A stretch of DNA of 12,977 nt. Origin: Bacillota bacterium. Its GTDB lineage: Bacteria; Bacillota; Clostridia; Oscillospirales; Ruminococcaceae. A model generated the notes under the pieces. It did not search any database. It was not told the origin of the DNA and saw nothing but the letters and a program-made list of their open reading frames with translations. Shown one piece after another: positions 1-6,580 of this stretch (its first letter is position 1; the number at the start of each line of letters is the position of its first letter). The stretch covers positions 1-12,977 of the forward strand of contig JAEYXR010000030.1 of NCBI GenBank assembly GCA_023431215.1. Reading direction: 5' to 3'. Both the position numbers and the translations under genes were made by a program.

Positions 1-2
1 TA

Positions 3-929
3 GAACAAAACAGTGGCTTTAAGTTAACTTTTCCGCAGATGCAACGACTTGTTTCGTGTGTTTTTTATGGTGATCTGCTAACTGCTTTGCGCAACCAGGT
101 GGCTCCATATGAAAACATATGCGGTCAGGCGGATAGACTGATTGAAAGTTGGATTAGCCGTATTGGAGACCTTTTCAGCAAAGGTAAGGGTTATTCCATA
201 AAAGCAATGACTGGATTATTTACTGCCATCGCTCAGGATTTTTCTGACATTCCCAAAAAAAATATAACTAAAATTAAGGTAGGTGTAGTAGGGGAAATTT
301 ACGTAAAATACAGCCCTCTTGGAAATAATAATTTGCAAAGATTTTTAGAAAGCCAGGGTTGTGAAGTAAATTTGCCGGGACTTCTGGGCTTTTGTCAATA
401 TTGTGTTTTTAACCAAGGGAATGACTATCGCTTATATGGCGGTATGAGGCTGAAAAAAAACGTGTCAGATTTGATACTAAATTATCTGGATTGCATTGAG
501 CGTAAAATGCTTGAAGCCATGAAAAAGGCCGGTTTTTATGCCCCTGTTCCCTTTAAAGAACTGATACATAAGTCGGAGGGTATTATTTCTCATGGTGCAA
601 AAATGGGGGAGGGGTGGCTGCTTACGGCAGAAATGATTGAGTTGGTGCAAAGCGGATATGAAAATATTGTTTGCGCACAGCCTTTTGGATGCCTCCCCAA
701 TCACATTGTTGGCAAAGGCATGATCAATAAAATCCGAGCATTGTATCCAATGGCTAACATTACCCCCATTGACTATGACCCGGGAGCAACAAAAGTAAAT
801 CAAGAAAATCGTATTAAGCTGATGCTGGCCGTTGCTCAAGAGAGACTAGTGGGAATGGAAGGTGTAGGCTATGTAGAAGAAGAACAGCAAGACACTCTTC
901 TAGGGGAGACAATTGCTGTGGGGTATTAA
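3..929 (+). CDS. Acyl-CoA dehydratase activase-related protein, C-terminal part (5' end outside window)
   Basis: The reading frame is open to the left edge of the window, and the residues before the first internal ATG (position 39) read naturally into the protein, so this is the 3' end of a longer gene and not a 296-residue protein. The visible C-terminal ~309 residues contain the features I associate with the very large (about 1,400-residue) activase-related proteins of 2-hydroxyacyl-CoA dehydratase systems: a KVGVVGEIYVKY segment, a segment with two close cysteines (GFCQYC), and near the end a CAQPFGCLPNHIVGKG motif followed by an IDYDPGAT segment. In the family, ATPase (BcrAD/BadFG-type) domains lie upstream and an HgdB-like Fe-S domain lies here; the cysteines are plausible cluster ligands. 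No hgdBC-type dehydratase subunit genes follow. The biological substrate of these stand-alone fused proteins is not established. Family assignment is by recognition only. Confidence 0.8.
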   Translation, partial: EQNSGFKLTFPQMQRLVSCVFYGDLLTALRNQVAPYENICGQADRLIESWISRIGDLFSKGKGYSIKAMTGLFTAIAQDFSDIPKKNITKIKVGVVGEIYVKYSPLGNNNLQRFLESQGCEVNLPGLLGFCQYCVFNQGNDYRLYGGMRLKKNVSDLILNYLDCIERKMLEAMKKAGFYAPVPFKELIHKSEGIISHGAKMGEGWLLTAEMIELVQSGYENIVCAQPFGCLPNHIVGKGMINKIRALYPMANITPIDYDPGATKVNQENRIKLMLAVAQERLVGMEGVGYVEEEQQDTLLGETIAVGY

Positions 930-1044
930 CAATAAACACTTAAAACAGCAGGTCTTGTGTGTTTTTATGCTGCAACACTTTAGTTTTATTATGAAAATAA
1001 AACAGATTAAAACTTTGGTACTGACTTATGCATATCCAGACAGC

Positions 1045-1073
1045 TTGACCACTTTGTGTACCGGCATTATAAT
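1045..1073 (+). promoter_or_regulatory. Strong sigma-A type promoter of deoC
   Basis: TTGACC at 1045-1050 and a perfect TATAAT at 1068-1073 are separated by 17 bases. Transcription would start near 1080, leaving a leader of about 100 bases before the deoC start codon. The preceding sequence (983-1003) holds an AT-rich 8-bp inverted repeat (GTTTTATT / AATAAAAC with a 5-base loop), which could be an upstream element or just AT-rich sequence. No copy of the TTTAGGTAAA operator seen near the neighbouring genes is present here. Confidence 0.75.
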
Positions 1074-1102
1074 GAGTATTATAAATTGCTAAAATAAGAT
1101 GC

Positions 1103-1124
1103 TTGTCACAAAGATAATTGACAA
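1103..1124. promoter_or_regulatory. Inverted repeat TTGTCA-N10-TGACAA in the deoC leader (possible operator)
   Basis: TTGTCA (1103-1108) and TGACAA (1119-1124) form a perfect 6-bp inverted repeat whose half-site centres are 16 bp apart, about 25-45 bases downstream of the predicted deoC transcription start. It could be a roadblock operator. The right arm also contains a perfect TTGACA (1118-1123), but no good -10 box follows at 16-18 bases, so a second promoter is not supported. Confidence 0.3.
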
Positions 1125-1178
1125 AACTCTTTTAGTATGGGTACACAATATATCTGTTTGAATAGGAGTGGGGAATTA

Positions 1179-1844
1179 ATGGATTATAAAGAGATTTTAT
1201 CAAAGGTAGATCATACCTTGCTTAGCCAAACTGCCACCTGGGAAGAAATACGGCAGATTTGTGATGACGGAATAAAATACGGTGTGGCATCTGTGTGTAT
1301 TCCCGCAAGCTTTATTCGACGTGCAAAGGAATATGTTGGGGACCGGCTGGCTCTTTGCACTGTTATTGGATTCCCAAACGGTTACTCCACCACTGCTGCC
1401 AAGGTGTTTGAAGCACGAGACGCCATAGAAAACGGCGCTGATGAAGTGGATATGGTTGCAAATTTAGGCTGGATTAAAGACGGACTTTTTGATGAGCAGG
1501 AAAAGGAAATTTCTGAAATTAAAAAGGTATGCGGAAACCATGTATTAAAGGTTATTATTGAAACATGTTTGCTGACCGAAGAAGAGAAGATTGAAATGTG
1601 TAAAGTAGTAACCCGCTCCGGAGCAGACTTTATTAAAACATCCACCGGTTTTTCCAGTGGCGGTGCTACCTTTGATGATGTTGCACTTTTTGCCGCAAAT
1701 GTTGGTAAAGATGTTAAAATTAAAGCTGCTGGTGGTATCAGCTCGCTGGATGATGCAAAAAGGTTTATTGAGCTGGGTGCGTCAAGGCTTGGAACCAGTA
1801 GGATTGTTAAAATACTGAAAAAAGAAGAGGCACATGGCTATTAA
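1179..1844 (+). CDS. deoC: Deoxyribose-phosphate aldolase (DERA)
   Basis: Class I aldolase that cleaves 2-deoxy-D-ribose 5-phosphate into acetaldehyde and glyceraldehyde 3-phosphate; a cytosolic enzyme of deoxynucleoside salvage. I chose the ATG at 1179 (221 residues, normal for the family) because AGGAG at 1164-1168 precedes it by 10 bases and the protein then begins MDYKEILSKVDHTLL, as DERAs do; an in-frame start at 1137 has no ribosome binding site. Catalytic landmarks are visible: DEVDMV with Asp91 (E. coli Asp102 equivalent), FIKTSTG with Lys153 (the Schiff-base lysine, E. coli Lys167 equivalent), KIKAAGG with Lys182 (E. coli Lys201 equivalent), and a terminal Tyr221, a position also tyrosine in E. 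coli and implicated in catalysis. It is a single-gene unit with its own promoter. No phosphopentomutase, nucleoside phosphorylase or deoxyribokinase gene is beside it; it converges on the aldolase-kinase operon. Confidence 0.95.
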   Translation: MDYKEILSKVDHTLLSQTATWEEIRQICDDGIKYGVASVCIPASFIRRAKEYVGDRLALCTVIGFPNGYSTTAAKVFEARDAIENGADEVDMVANLGWIKDGLFDEQEKEISEIKKVCGNHVLKVIIETCLLTEEEKIEMCKVVTRSGADFIKTSTGFSSGGATFDDVALFAANVGKDVKIKAAGGISSLDDAKRFIELGASRLGTSRIVKILKKEEAHGY

Positions 1845-1862
1845 CACTGCTAGATGTATGTA

Positions 1863-1919
1863 ATAAAAAGCTACAGCCCGGGCAAGAGTAGGTACTCTGC
1901 CCAGGCTGTAGCTTTTTAT
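1863..1919. terminator. Bidirectional intrinsic terminator between deoC and the FGGY kinase gene
   Basis: Arms 1863-1878 and 1904-1919 are a perfect 16-bp inverted repeat (ATAAAAAGCTACAGCC and its complement). The stem continues after a C/A mismatch with GGGCA/TGCCC and, past a bulged A, GAGTA/TACTC, closing on a very small loop. The A-run on the left arm and T-run on the right arm give a U-tract on both strands, so it can end deoC (+) and the convergent aldolase-kinase transcript (-). Confidence 0.93.
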
Positions 1920-1951
1920 CAGAATATACGAGACAACAAAGAGAAGTGATG

Positions 1952-3466
1952 TTAGTATAGATCTGCGACGGCACTATATAGCTTTTTGTATTTATCGAAT
2001 TGCTTGTTATATATCTCAATATTTTCAGGGTTGGGATAAATAGTGGTTCCGGTGTGAGCCATTTTTCGACCAAACTCTTGGGGAACTTCATTTATATTCA
2101 CACATTGAGCAGCAATAATCATATCTCCCAGTGTTTCGGTTTCGTTAGACTTTAGCTGAACGACAGGATGGTTTAGGACATCGGCAAAAATTTGGCACCA
2201 AATGCGGCTGTTTGCAACACCACCGCCAATGGGGATAGCTTTTGTCTGGTCGTTGGCTCCCGGCATGATGCTGATACAGTCACGCATAGAGAAGGCGACG
2301 CCTTCCATCACTGCTCTTAAAAAGTCGCCGTATCCGGTTCCCAGGCCCATATTAAAAAATACGCCTCTGGCCTTGGAATTCCAAATAGGTGCTTTTTCTC
2401 CTGAGAGGTATGGCAAGTAAAGCAGCCCGCCGGCACCGGCAGGAGATGCCTTTGCCAGTTCATCCATATACTGGTACAGTGGCTTACCTGCTTTTTTGGC
2501 TTCCTGTTCTGCCACCTTACCAAATACATCTCTAAACCAGCGCAAGGAGATACCTGCATTGTCGGTAGACTGAATAATAATATATCTGCCATCAAAGGGG
2601 CTTCGGCAGTTAAGCAGCCGCTTATCATAGATTGGCTCATCACTGATATAGCAGACACGCCCGCTGCTGCCCAGTGTCAAGGCCATGTCTCCGGCTTCAA
2701 TTGCACCGGCACCTACGGTGGATACTGCAGTATCCAGGCAGCCTGCAGAAACAGGGGTACCTTCCATTAAACCGGTAAGCGCAGCTGCTTCCTTGGTTAC
2801 TGTGCCTACAATATCACAGGAGCTGTATGGCTTTGGAAGCAGTCGAGCGGGCACCTGTGCCTTTTCTATGATCTCTTTTGACCATTCCCCGGTAAGAATA
2901 TCTGCCATTGAGGTTAGGCTGGTACGGGGGCGGTTAATAGAGAATTTTCCGGTCAGCTTGTGTACAATAAATCCGCTGGGCATCAAAAATTTATGTGCCT
3001 TTTCTACCAACTCGGGGCGGTTGTCAATAAGCCAGCGCAAAGAAGGGAGGCAAAAGGTGCCTTTATCCAGCTTGTTGGCGGTAACACGGAAAACCAAATC
3101 CTCGCCTACATGTTCTTTCAGCCATGCCACCTGCGGGTCTGCACGCAGATCATGATGACCAATAGCATTATAAACAGGATTACCGTTTTCGTCCACCAGT
3201 GTCAAAGCGTTGGTGCAGCTAAGACCAATAGAAGCAATTTGACTGCTATTAATACCCTGGTTAGTAAAGCAATCTTTCAGGTTAACCTGTACGGCGTTCC
3301 ACCAACGGTTAGGGTCCTGCTCTGTCCAAAGCTCCTGTGGATGAATCATAGCATATTCCTGATATGCATGAGCAACTATGTCGCCTTTTTGGTTATAGAT
3401 GGCACATTTTGTACCGGTTGTTCCAATATCTATACCCAATAGCAACTTTTCATTTTTTGATACCAT
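1952..3466 (-). CDS. FGGY-family carbohydrate kinase (xylulokinase-like), substrate unassigned
   Basis: ATP-dependent sugar kinase of 504 residues, typical FGGY length. The N-terminal domain (about residues 8-253) opens with the phosphate-binding LLGIDIGTTGTK loop and ends with GCLDTAVSTVGAG, where Asp245 matches the catalytic base. The C-terminal domain (about 260-460) carries LGSSG and the adenine-side GGG motif (PIGGGVANS, 412-420). A GHHDLRA segment (103-109) lies where the family binds sugar. It resembles xylulokinases and gluconokinases most, but FGGY substrates cannot be read from sequence by eye; pairing with a fuculose-type aldolase argues for a ketose phosphorylated at C1, as by fuculokinase or rhamnulokinase. 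Second gene of a minus-strand operon, 57 bases after the aldolase gene. AGGAGG (3480-3485) is 13 bases from the ATG, longer than usual, but no other in-frame start fits. Confidence 0.88.
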   Translation of the reverse strand: MVSKNEKLLLGIDIGTTGTKCAIYNQKGDIVAHAYQEYAMIHPQELWTEQDPNRWWNAVQVNLKDCFTNQGINSSQIASIGLSCTNALTLVDENGNPVYNAIGHHDLRADPQVAWLKEHVGEDLVFRVTANKLDKGTFCLPSLRWLIDNRPELVEKAHKFLMPSGFIVHKLTGKFSINRPRTSLTSMADILTGEWSKEIIEKAQVPARLLPKPYSSCDIVGTVTKEAAALTGLMEGTPVSAGCLDTAVSTVGAGAIEAGDMALTLGSSGRVCYISDEPIYDKRLLNCRSPFDGRYIIIQSTDNAGISLRWFRDVFGKVAEQEAKKAGKPLYQYMDELAKASPAGAGGLLYLPYLSGEKAPIWNSKARGVFFNMGLGTGYGDFLRAVMEGVAFSMRDCISIMPGANDQTKAIPIGGGVANSRIWCQIFADVLNHPVVQLKSNETETLGDMIIAAQCVNINEVPQEFGRKMAHTGTTIYPNPENIEIYNKQFDKYKKLYSAVADLY

Positions 3467-3523
3467 CTTGGGGTTTGATCCTCCTAATATAGTCTATATA
3501 TGGTATAAAGTAGTGGTGCAGCG

Positions 3524-4162
3524 TTATTTTCCATAACCGTTAGGACTAAAAAGCTGTTTTTGCTGTTCCTTAGTCAATGGATTACCCCGGCCATTTAAAA
3601 TAAAATGTAGTTTTACTTCATCTTCAATTTCTTCAATTACATTAAGGGTAGACTGAATGCCAGTACCCACAGCCAATACACCATGGTTTGCCATCATTAC
3701 CGAATTTCGCTTGGCAATAACATTAGCTACTGCATCAGCAAGTTCCTTAGAACCGGGCATGATATAGGGAATAACCGGCAGGCTGCCCACACGGATGGCA
3801 TAACCCGGGGTATAGACAGGAATGGCACAGGCATAATCCAAATCTGCCATACAGGCGGCAGCAACGGCATAGGTGCTGTGTACATGAATAACAGCGTTGA
3901 CATCCGCTCTCTCATAACAATTTAAGTGCATTTGCCATTCCTTAGATGGAACATGACCATTAGCACAATGAAAGCTCCCGTCCTTAGATAAAAAAACAAG
4001 GTCTTCAAGCTTTATCATTTCTAAGCTTTTTCCGGAAGGCGTAATAACAATTTCATTGCCTACACGCATACTAACGTTACCTCCGGACCCACTGACCAGA
4101 CCCTTCGCTTGTATTAAATGACAAATATCTATAAAGACAGATAGGTCTTTATCTGCTTGCAT
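3524..4162 (-). CDS. Class II aldolase, L-fuculose-1-phosphate aldolase-like
   Basis: Zn-dependent aldolase/epimerase-family protein (FucA/RhaD/AraD fold), 212 residues against 215 in E. coli FucA. By eye the metal site is intact: Glu75 in PSKEWQMH (FucA Glu73), His93 and His95 in IHVHS (FucA His92/His94), and His160 in MANHG (FucA His155). The catalytic tyrosines also have counterparts: Tyr121 in PGYA (FucA Tyr113) and Tyr210 in the C-terminal NGYGK (FucA Tyr209). AraD-type epimerases carry Asp where this has Glu75, so aldolase chemistry (ketose-1-phosphate to DHAP plus an aldehyde) is more likely than 4-epimerisation. A decarboxylase like OtnC is a further possibility. Start ATG has AAGGA at 4171-4175, 8 bases away. 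First gene of the operon with the FGGY kinase, behind an operator-controlled promoter. The aldehyde product, hence the substrate, is not determined. Confidence 0.88.
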   Translation of the reverse strand: MQADKDLSVFIDICHLIQAKGLVSGSGGNVSMRVGNEIVITPSGKSLEMIKLEDLVFLSKDGSFHCANGHVPSKEWQMHLNCYERADVNAVIHVHSTYAVAAACMADLDYACAIPVYTPGYAIRVGSLPVIPYIMPGSKELADAVANVIAKRNSVMMANHGVLAVGTGIQSTLNVIEEIEDEVKLHFILNGRGNPLTKEQQKQLFSPNGYGK

Positions 4163-4189
4163 GATAAGATTCCTTTCTTATTCAATTTA

Positions 4190-4207
4190 AAATTTTTAGG
4201 TAAATTT
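4190..4207. promoter_or_regulatory. Operator site 1 (aldolase-kinase promoter), probable GntR target
   Basis: AAATTTTTAGGTAAATTT, an 18-base sequence repeated identically at 4401-4418. Its core TTTA-GG-TAAA is an inverted repeat around GG. It begins at about +1 of the minus-strand promoter (4214-4242), an ideal place for repression. Assignment to the adjacent GntR protein is inferred from position and from recurrence only within this gene cluster. Confidence 0.75.
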
Positions 4208-4213
4208 ATATTT

Positions 4214-4242
4214 ATCATAATAAATAGACCAGATTTTGGCAA
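4214..4242 (-). promoter_or_regulatory. Promoter of the aldolase-kinase operon
   Basis: On the minus strand TTGCCA (4242-4237), a 17-base spacer and TATGAT (4219-4214) form a good sigma-A promoter. The start point would fall near 4207, exactly at the edge of operator site 1. The same layout is used by the divergent gntR promoter. Confidence 0.72.
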
Positions 4243-4361
4243 GTAACAAAATAACTAAAAATAGTAGAAGAAAATAAACAACATTACCATTTATTTAATT
4301 TTATTACAAAAAAGTGAAATATTTGTAGAAAATTTTACCTTTTTATTGTTTAAAAAGTCGC

Positions 4362-4390
4362 TTGCGCGCTATTTTAAAGTTTGCTATGAT
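4362..4390 (+). promoter_or_regulatory. Promoter of the gntR regulator gene
   Basis: TTGCGC (4362-4367), a 17-base spacer and TATGAT (4385-4390), the same -10 hexamer as the divergent promoter. The predicted start is near 4397 and operator site 2 begins at 4401, suggesting autorepression. The stretch between the two divergent promoters (4243-4361) is very AT-rich and holds one degenerate match to the operator core, TTTACCTTTT near 4334-4343; I see nothing else in it. Confidence 0.7.
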
Positions 4391-4400
4391 AACAATATTG

Positions 4401-4418
4401 AAATTTTTAGGTAAATTT
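4401..4418. promoter_or_regulatory. Operator site 2 (gntR promoter), probable autoregulation
   Basis: AAATTTTTAGGTAAATTT, identical over 18 bases to site 1. It lies between the predicted start point and the gntR start codon, so a bound protein would block initiation or early elongation, the usual arrangement for a self-repressing regulator. Confidence 0.75.
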
Positions 4419-4429
4419 GGGTGTGTATT

Positions 4430-5218
4430 ATGGATTTTGATTCCAGCAAAAAGAAAGTAACAATGTTCAACATTGACACAGAGCACGACCTAAGCAGTTT
4501 TGTGAATACTTCTTTGGTAGATGTTGTAGCAGACAAAATACGCAACAATATTTATACAGGAAAGTATGAAGCAGGGAAGAAGCTGATTGTGCGGGAGCTT
4601 TCAGAGGAGTTTGGTGTAAGCCATACTCCTGTTAAGGATGCACTAAATCGTTTGATTGCAGAGGGTTATGTAGAGGCGCCTCCCCGTCGAAGCATGGTAG
4701 TACGGACCTTTACAAACAGCGATCTTATTGAAAGCCTGCAGATTCGCTTAATGTGCGAAATTTTTTGTGCCAATGAAATCATTGAGGCTGCAAGAGTATA
4801 TCCGCAGATGGTTGAGGAAATGAAAGAAATTTTGGAAATCATGAGAAAACTCATTGCGGATAAAGAGAATTTGGTTTATCAAGATTGGGTTAAAAACGAA
4901 ACCAGATTTCATCGTTGCTATATGAATTTCTGTGGGAATGAAAAGCTGTATGAAATGTATAAAGGATTAGATACCAATAAACTAACTTATTTTACATATT
5001 TAAGCAGTAGCCATACCCCGCTAAAATATAGCACTCTGGAAAGCAATCTAAAAGAACATGATGAAATAACTGCAGCAATCGAGGCGCTGGATACCCAGCG
5101 TTTGATAAATGCTGTTATTCGTCACTTGTCGCGTGCTTGTGAGGATTATGCAACAGATGAAGCTTCTCGTAAAAAAATCACTCAATTGGAGCGGATGATT
5201 GAGCCTTATAAGACTTGA
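4430..5218 (+). CDS. GntR-family transcriptional regulator, FadR/FCD subfamily
   Basis: Ligand-responsive DNA-binding protein, about 262 residues. The winged helix-turn-helix spans roughly residues 27-92, with the GntR hallmarks KLIVRELSEEFGVSHTPVKDAL and LIAEGYVE. The remaining all-helical part is an FCD ligand domain; its metal-site signature is visible as Glu157 (ETRFH, where Asp is usual), His161, His210 (KEHDEI) and His232 (IRHLSRA). FCD regulators often sense carboxylates or sugar acids, which suits the TRAP transporter next door. Start choice is uncertain: ATG at 4430 has only a weak GGG upstream, a GTG at 4421 and an ATG at 4463 are alternatives, and no good Shine-Dalgarno precedes any of them, implying weak translation. 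It is divergent from the aldolase-kinase operon and lies upstream of the TRAP genes in the same direction. Confidence 0.9.
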   Translation: MDFDSSKKKVTMFNIDTEHDLSSFVNTSLVDVVADKIRNNIYTGKYEAGKKLIVRELSEEFGVSHTPVKDALNRLIAEGYVEAPPRRSMVVRTFTNSDLIESLQIRLMCEIFCANEIIEAARVYPQMVEEMKEILEIMRKLIADKENLVYQDWVKNETRFHRCYMNFCGNEKLYEMYKGLDTNKLTYFTYLSSSHTPLKYSTLESNLKEHDEITAAIEALDTQRLINAVIRHLSRACEDYATDEASRKKITQLERMIEPYKT

Positions 5219-5255
5219 TTTTTAAAGCTGGGAAAAAGCAATGGCTATTTTGTGT

Positions 5256-5273
5256 AATATTTACCTAAATATT
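5256..5273. promoter_or_regulatory. Operator site 3 upstream of dctP: perfect 18-bp palindrome apart from the central CC
   Basis: AATATTTACCTAAATATT: 8-base arms AATATTTA and TAAATATT are exact reverse complements around CC. It shares the TTTACCTAAA core with the other sites (opposite orientation to sites 1 and 2) and has the most symmetric flanks. No clear -35/-10 pair could be placed around it; dctP may be transcribed from a weak promoter here, from gntR read-through, or both. Confidence 0.72.
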
Positions 5274-5278
5274 TTTTA

Positions 5279-5295
5279 GATTTACCTAAAAATTT
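5279..5295. promoter_or_regulatory. Operator site 4 upstream of dctP
   Basis: On the minus strand it reads AAATTTTTAGGTAAATC, matching sites 1 and 2 except at the end. Its centre is 21 bp from that of site 3, two helical turns, so two regulator dimers would sit on the same face of the DNA. Confidence 0.72.
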
Positions 5296-5383
5296 TAAAT
5301 GGCAATTGCAGCAGAGTGCTGTTTATTGTAAAAAAGAAGAGAAGTCCCTGTTACTTGCAGGGCAAGTTCAAGGAGGAACAAAA

Positions 5384-6439
5384 ATGAAAAAGATTCTTGC
5401 ACTTCTGTTGGCAGGTATTATGACTGCCAGCCTCGCCGCATGCGGTGGTAATTCCAGCGCACCAGCAGCATCCAGCAGTGGTTCTGCTGCATCTGAAGGC
5501 GCATCCAGCGAAACTCCCGCTAAGGTTTACACCATGAACATCGGTTCTGCAATGTCTGCAACCAACCCTTCTACCATTGCTTTACAGAGCTTTGAAAAGG
5601 CTGTGGAAGAGCGCACCAACGGTGGTGTTCAGGTTGAAATTTTCACCGACTCTGCACTGGGCGGCGAGATTGATCTGCTGGAGCAGGTAACCACCGGTAC
5701 TGTAGAGGCCTGCATGCAGATGGGTGCTGCTAACTGGGAAGGTATGAATCCTGAAGTTAACGTTGCACTGCTGCCTTTCCTTTTCACCAGCCTGGAGAGT
5801 GCCCGTGAAGCATGGGGTGGCCAGTTTGGTGAAGAATTTGCAAAAGAGCTCATTGAGCCCACCGGCTGCAAAGTTTTGTCCATCTGGGAATCCGGCTACC
5901 GTCACATGACCAACAACACCCGTCCTATTGTTAACCCCGAGGACACTAAGGGTATTAAGTTCCGCACCAACGAAAACAGCATGAAGGTTGCTATGTATGA
6001 GGCTCTGGATGCTTCTGTTGTTATCATGGCTTTCTCTGATGTTTACACCGGTTTGCAAAACGGCACCATCAATGGTCAGGAAAACCCCCTGGCAAACATC
6101 TACACCTCCTCTCTGCAGGATGTTCAGAAGTACCTGTCCCTTACTGGCCATATGTATGATGCTGCTCCTCTGGTCTGCAACATGGATTGGTTCAACAGCC
6201 TGCCTGCAGAATATCAGACCATCCTGGTAGAAGAAGCTGACAACGCACGCCAGGTTGACTTGGTAGAAAACGACGAAGCCAAGTTTATGAAACTTCTGCA
6301 AGAGTCCGGTGATATCGAAATCAACGAGATCAATGCCGATGCTTTCCAAGAGAAAATGGCTCCTGTCTGGCAGAAATATGCTGACACCTACGAGCGTGGC
6401 CAGTATTGGATTGACCTTGCAACTTCCTTCAACAAATAA
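5384..6439 (+). CDS. dctP: TRAP transporter substrate-binding lipoprotein, DctP family
   Basis: Extracytoplasmic solute receptor of a tripartite ATP-independent periplasmic-type transporter, 351 residues. AGGAGG at 5371-5376, 7 bases before the ATG at 5384, sets the start; an upstream in-frame ATG (5306) would add 26 residues with no signal character. The N-terminus is a lipoprotein signal with lipobox LAAC (Cys20), then a Ser/Ala/Gly-rich tether to about residue 45. The receptor fold shows GIKFRTNEN with Arg194, aligned by eye with the arginine that binds substrate carboxylate in most family members, and INGQENPLANIY (from 229), the conserved GxENP region. A carboxylated ligand is therefore favoured but not proven. 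The gene uses many C-ending codons (AAC, ACC, TTC), more than gntR or the LysR gene, as expected for the most abundant component. Two operators precede it and a strong hairpin follows. Confidence 0.95.
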   Translation: MKKILALLLAGIMTASLAACGGNSSAPAASSSGSAASEGASSETPAKVYTMNIGSAMSATNPSTIALQSFEKAVEERTNGGVQVEIFTDSALGGEIDLLEQVTTGTVEACMQMGAANWEGMNPEVNVALLPFLFTSLESAREAWGGQFGEEFAKELIEPTGCKVLSIWESGYRHMTNNTRPIVNPEDTKGIKFRTNENSMKVAMYEALDASVVIMAFSDVYTGLQNGTINGQENPLANIYTSSLQDVQKYLSLTGHMYDAAPLVCNMDWFNSLPAEYQTILVEEADNARQVDLVENDEAKFMKLLQESGDIEINEINADAFQEKMAPVWQKYADTYERGQYWIDLATSFNK

Positions 6440-6481
6440 ACATTTGTAGCAGACCCTTATGGGTTGTGCAACAAAAATGTA

Positions 6482-6525
6482 ACACTGAGTTTTCCTTAAG
6501 CATTTCTTTAAGGAAAACTCAGTGT
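6482..6525 (+). terminator. Intercistronic hairpin between dctP and dctQ (partial terminator or mRNA stabiliser)
   Basis: Perfect 18-bp inverted repeat, arms 6482-6499 and 6508-6525, with an 8-base loop. No run of T follows (the next bases are ATCTACC), so it is unlikely to be an efficient intrinsic terminator. It more likely protects the 3' end of dctP mRNA or causes partial attenuation, giving more receptor than membrane subunits. Confidence 0.75.
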
Positions 6526-6580
6526 ATCTACCAAAGGTTTTTTGCAAATTAATCTTTGCTGCCACAAAAGGAGAGGTATT

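Noticed and set aside
477..839. Minus-strand open frame opposite the activase-related gene
   Set aside because: No motifs and fully contained within a conserved coding region on the other strand.
934..966. Possible terminator after the activase-related gene (AAACAC / GTGTTT then a T-run)
   Set aside because: Only a 6-bp stem with a 19-base loop and almost no GC; too weak to call.
1118..1146. Second deoC promoter using the perfect TTGACA at 1118-1123
   Set aside because: No acceptable -10 box at 16-18 bases, and a start there would fall at or after the ribosome binding site.
2685..3442. Two overlapping plus-strand open frames opposite the FGGY kinase
   Set aside because: Low-complexity translations with no recognisable motif, antisense to an intact kinase gene.
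3487..3499. ATATAG-T-CTATAT inverted repeat between the aldolase and kinase genes
   Set aside because: A one-base loop cannot form a stem-loop in RNA, and short AT palindromes are expected by chance here.
4163..4429. Riboswitch or catabolite-responsive (cre) element in the divergent region
   Set aside because: No extended RNA fold and no TGWAANCGNTNWCA-like match; the region is accounted for by two promoters and two operators in AT-rich DNA.
5582..6565. Long minus-strand open frame (327 codons) opposite dctP
   Set aside because: It lies antisense to a clear DctP gene, shows no domain character, lacks a sensible ribosome binding site, and is explained by the strong codon bias of dctP leaving the opposite strand free of stops.
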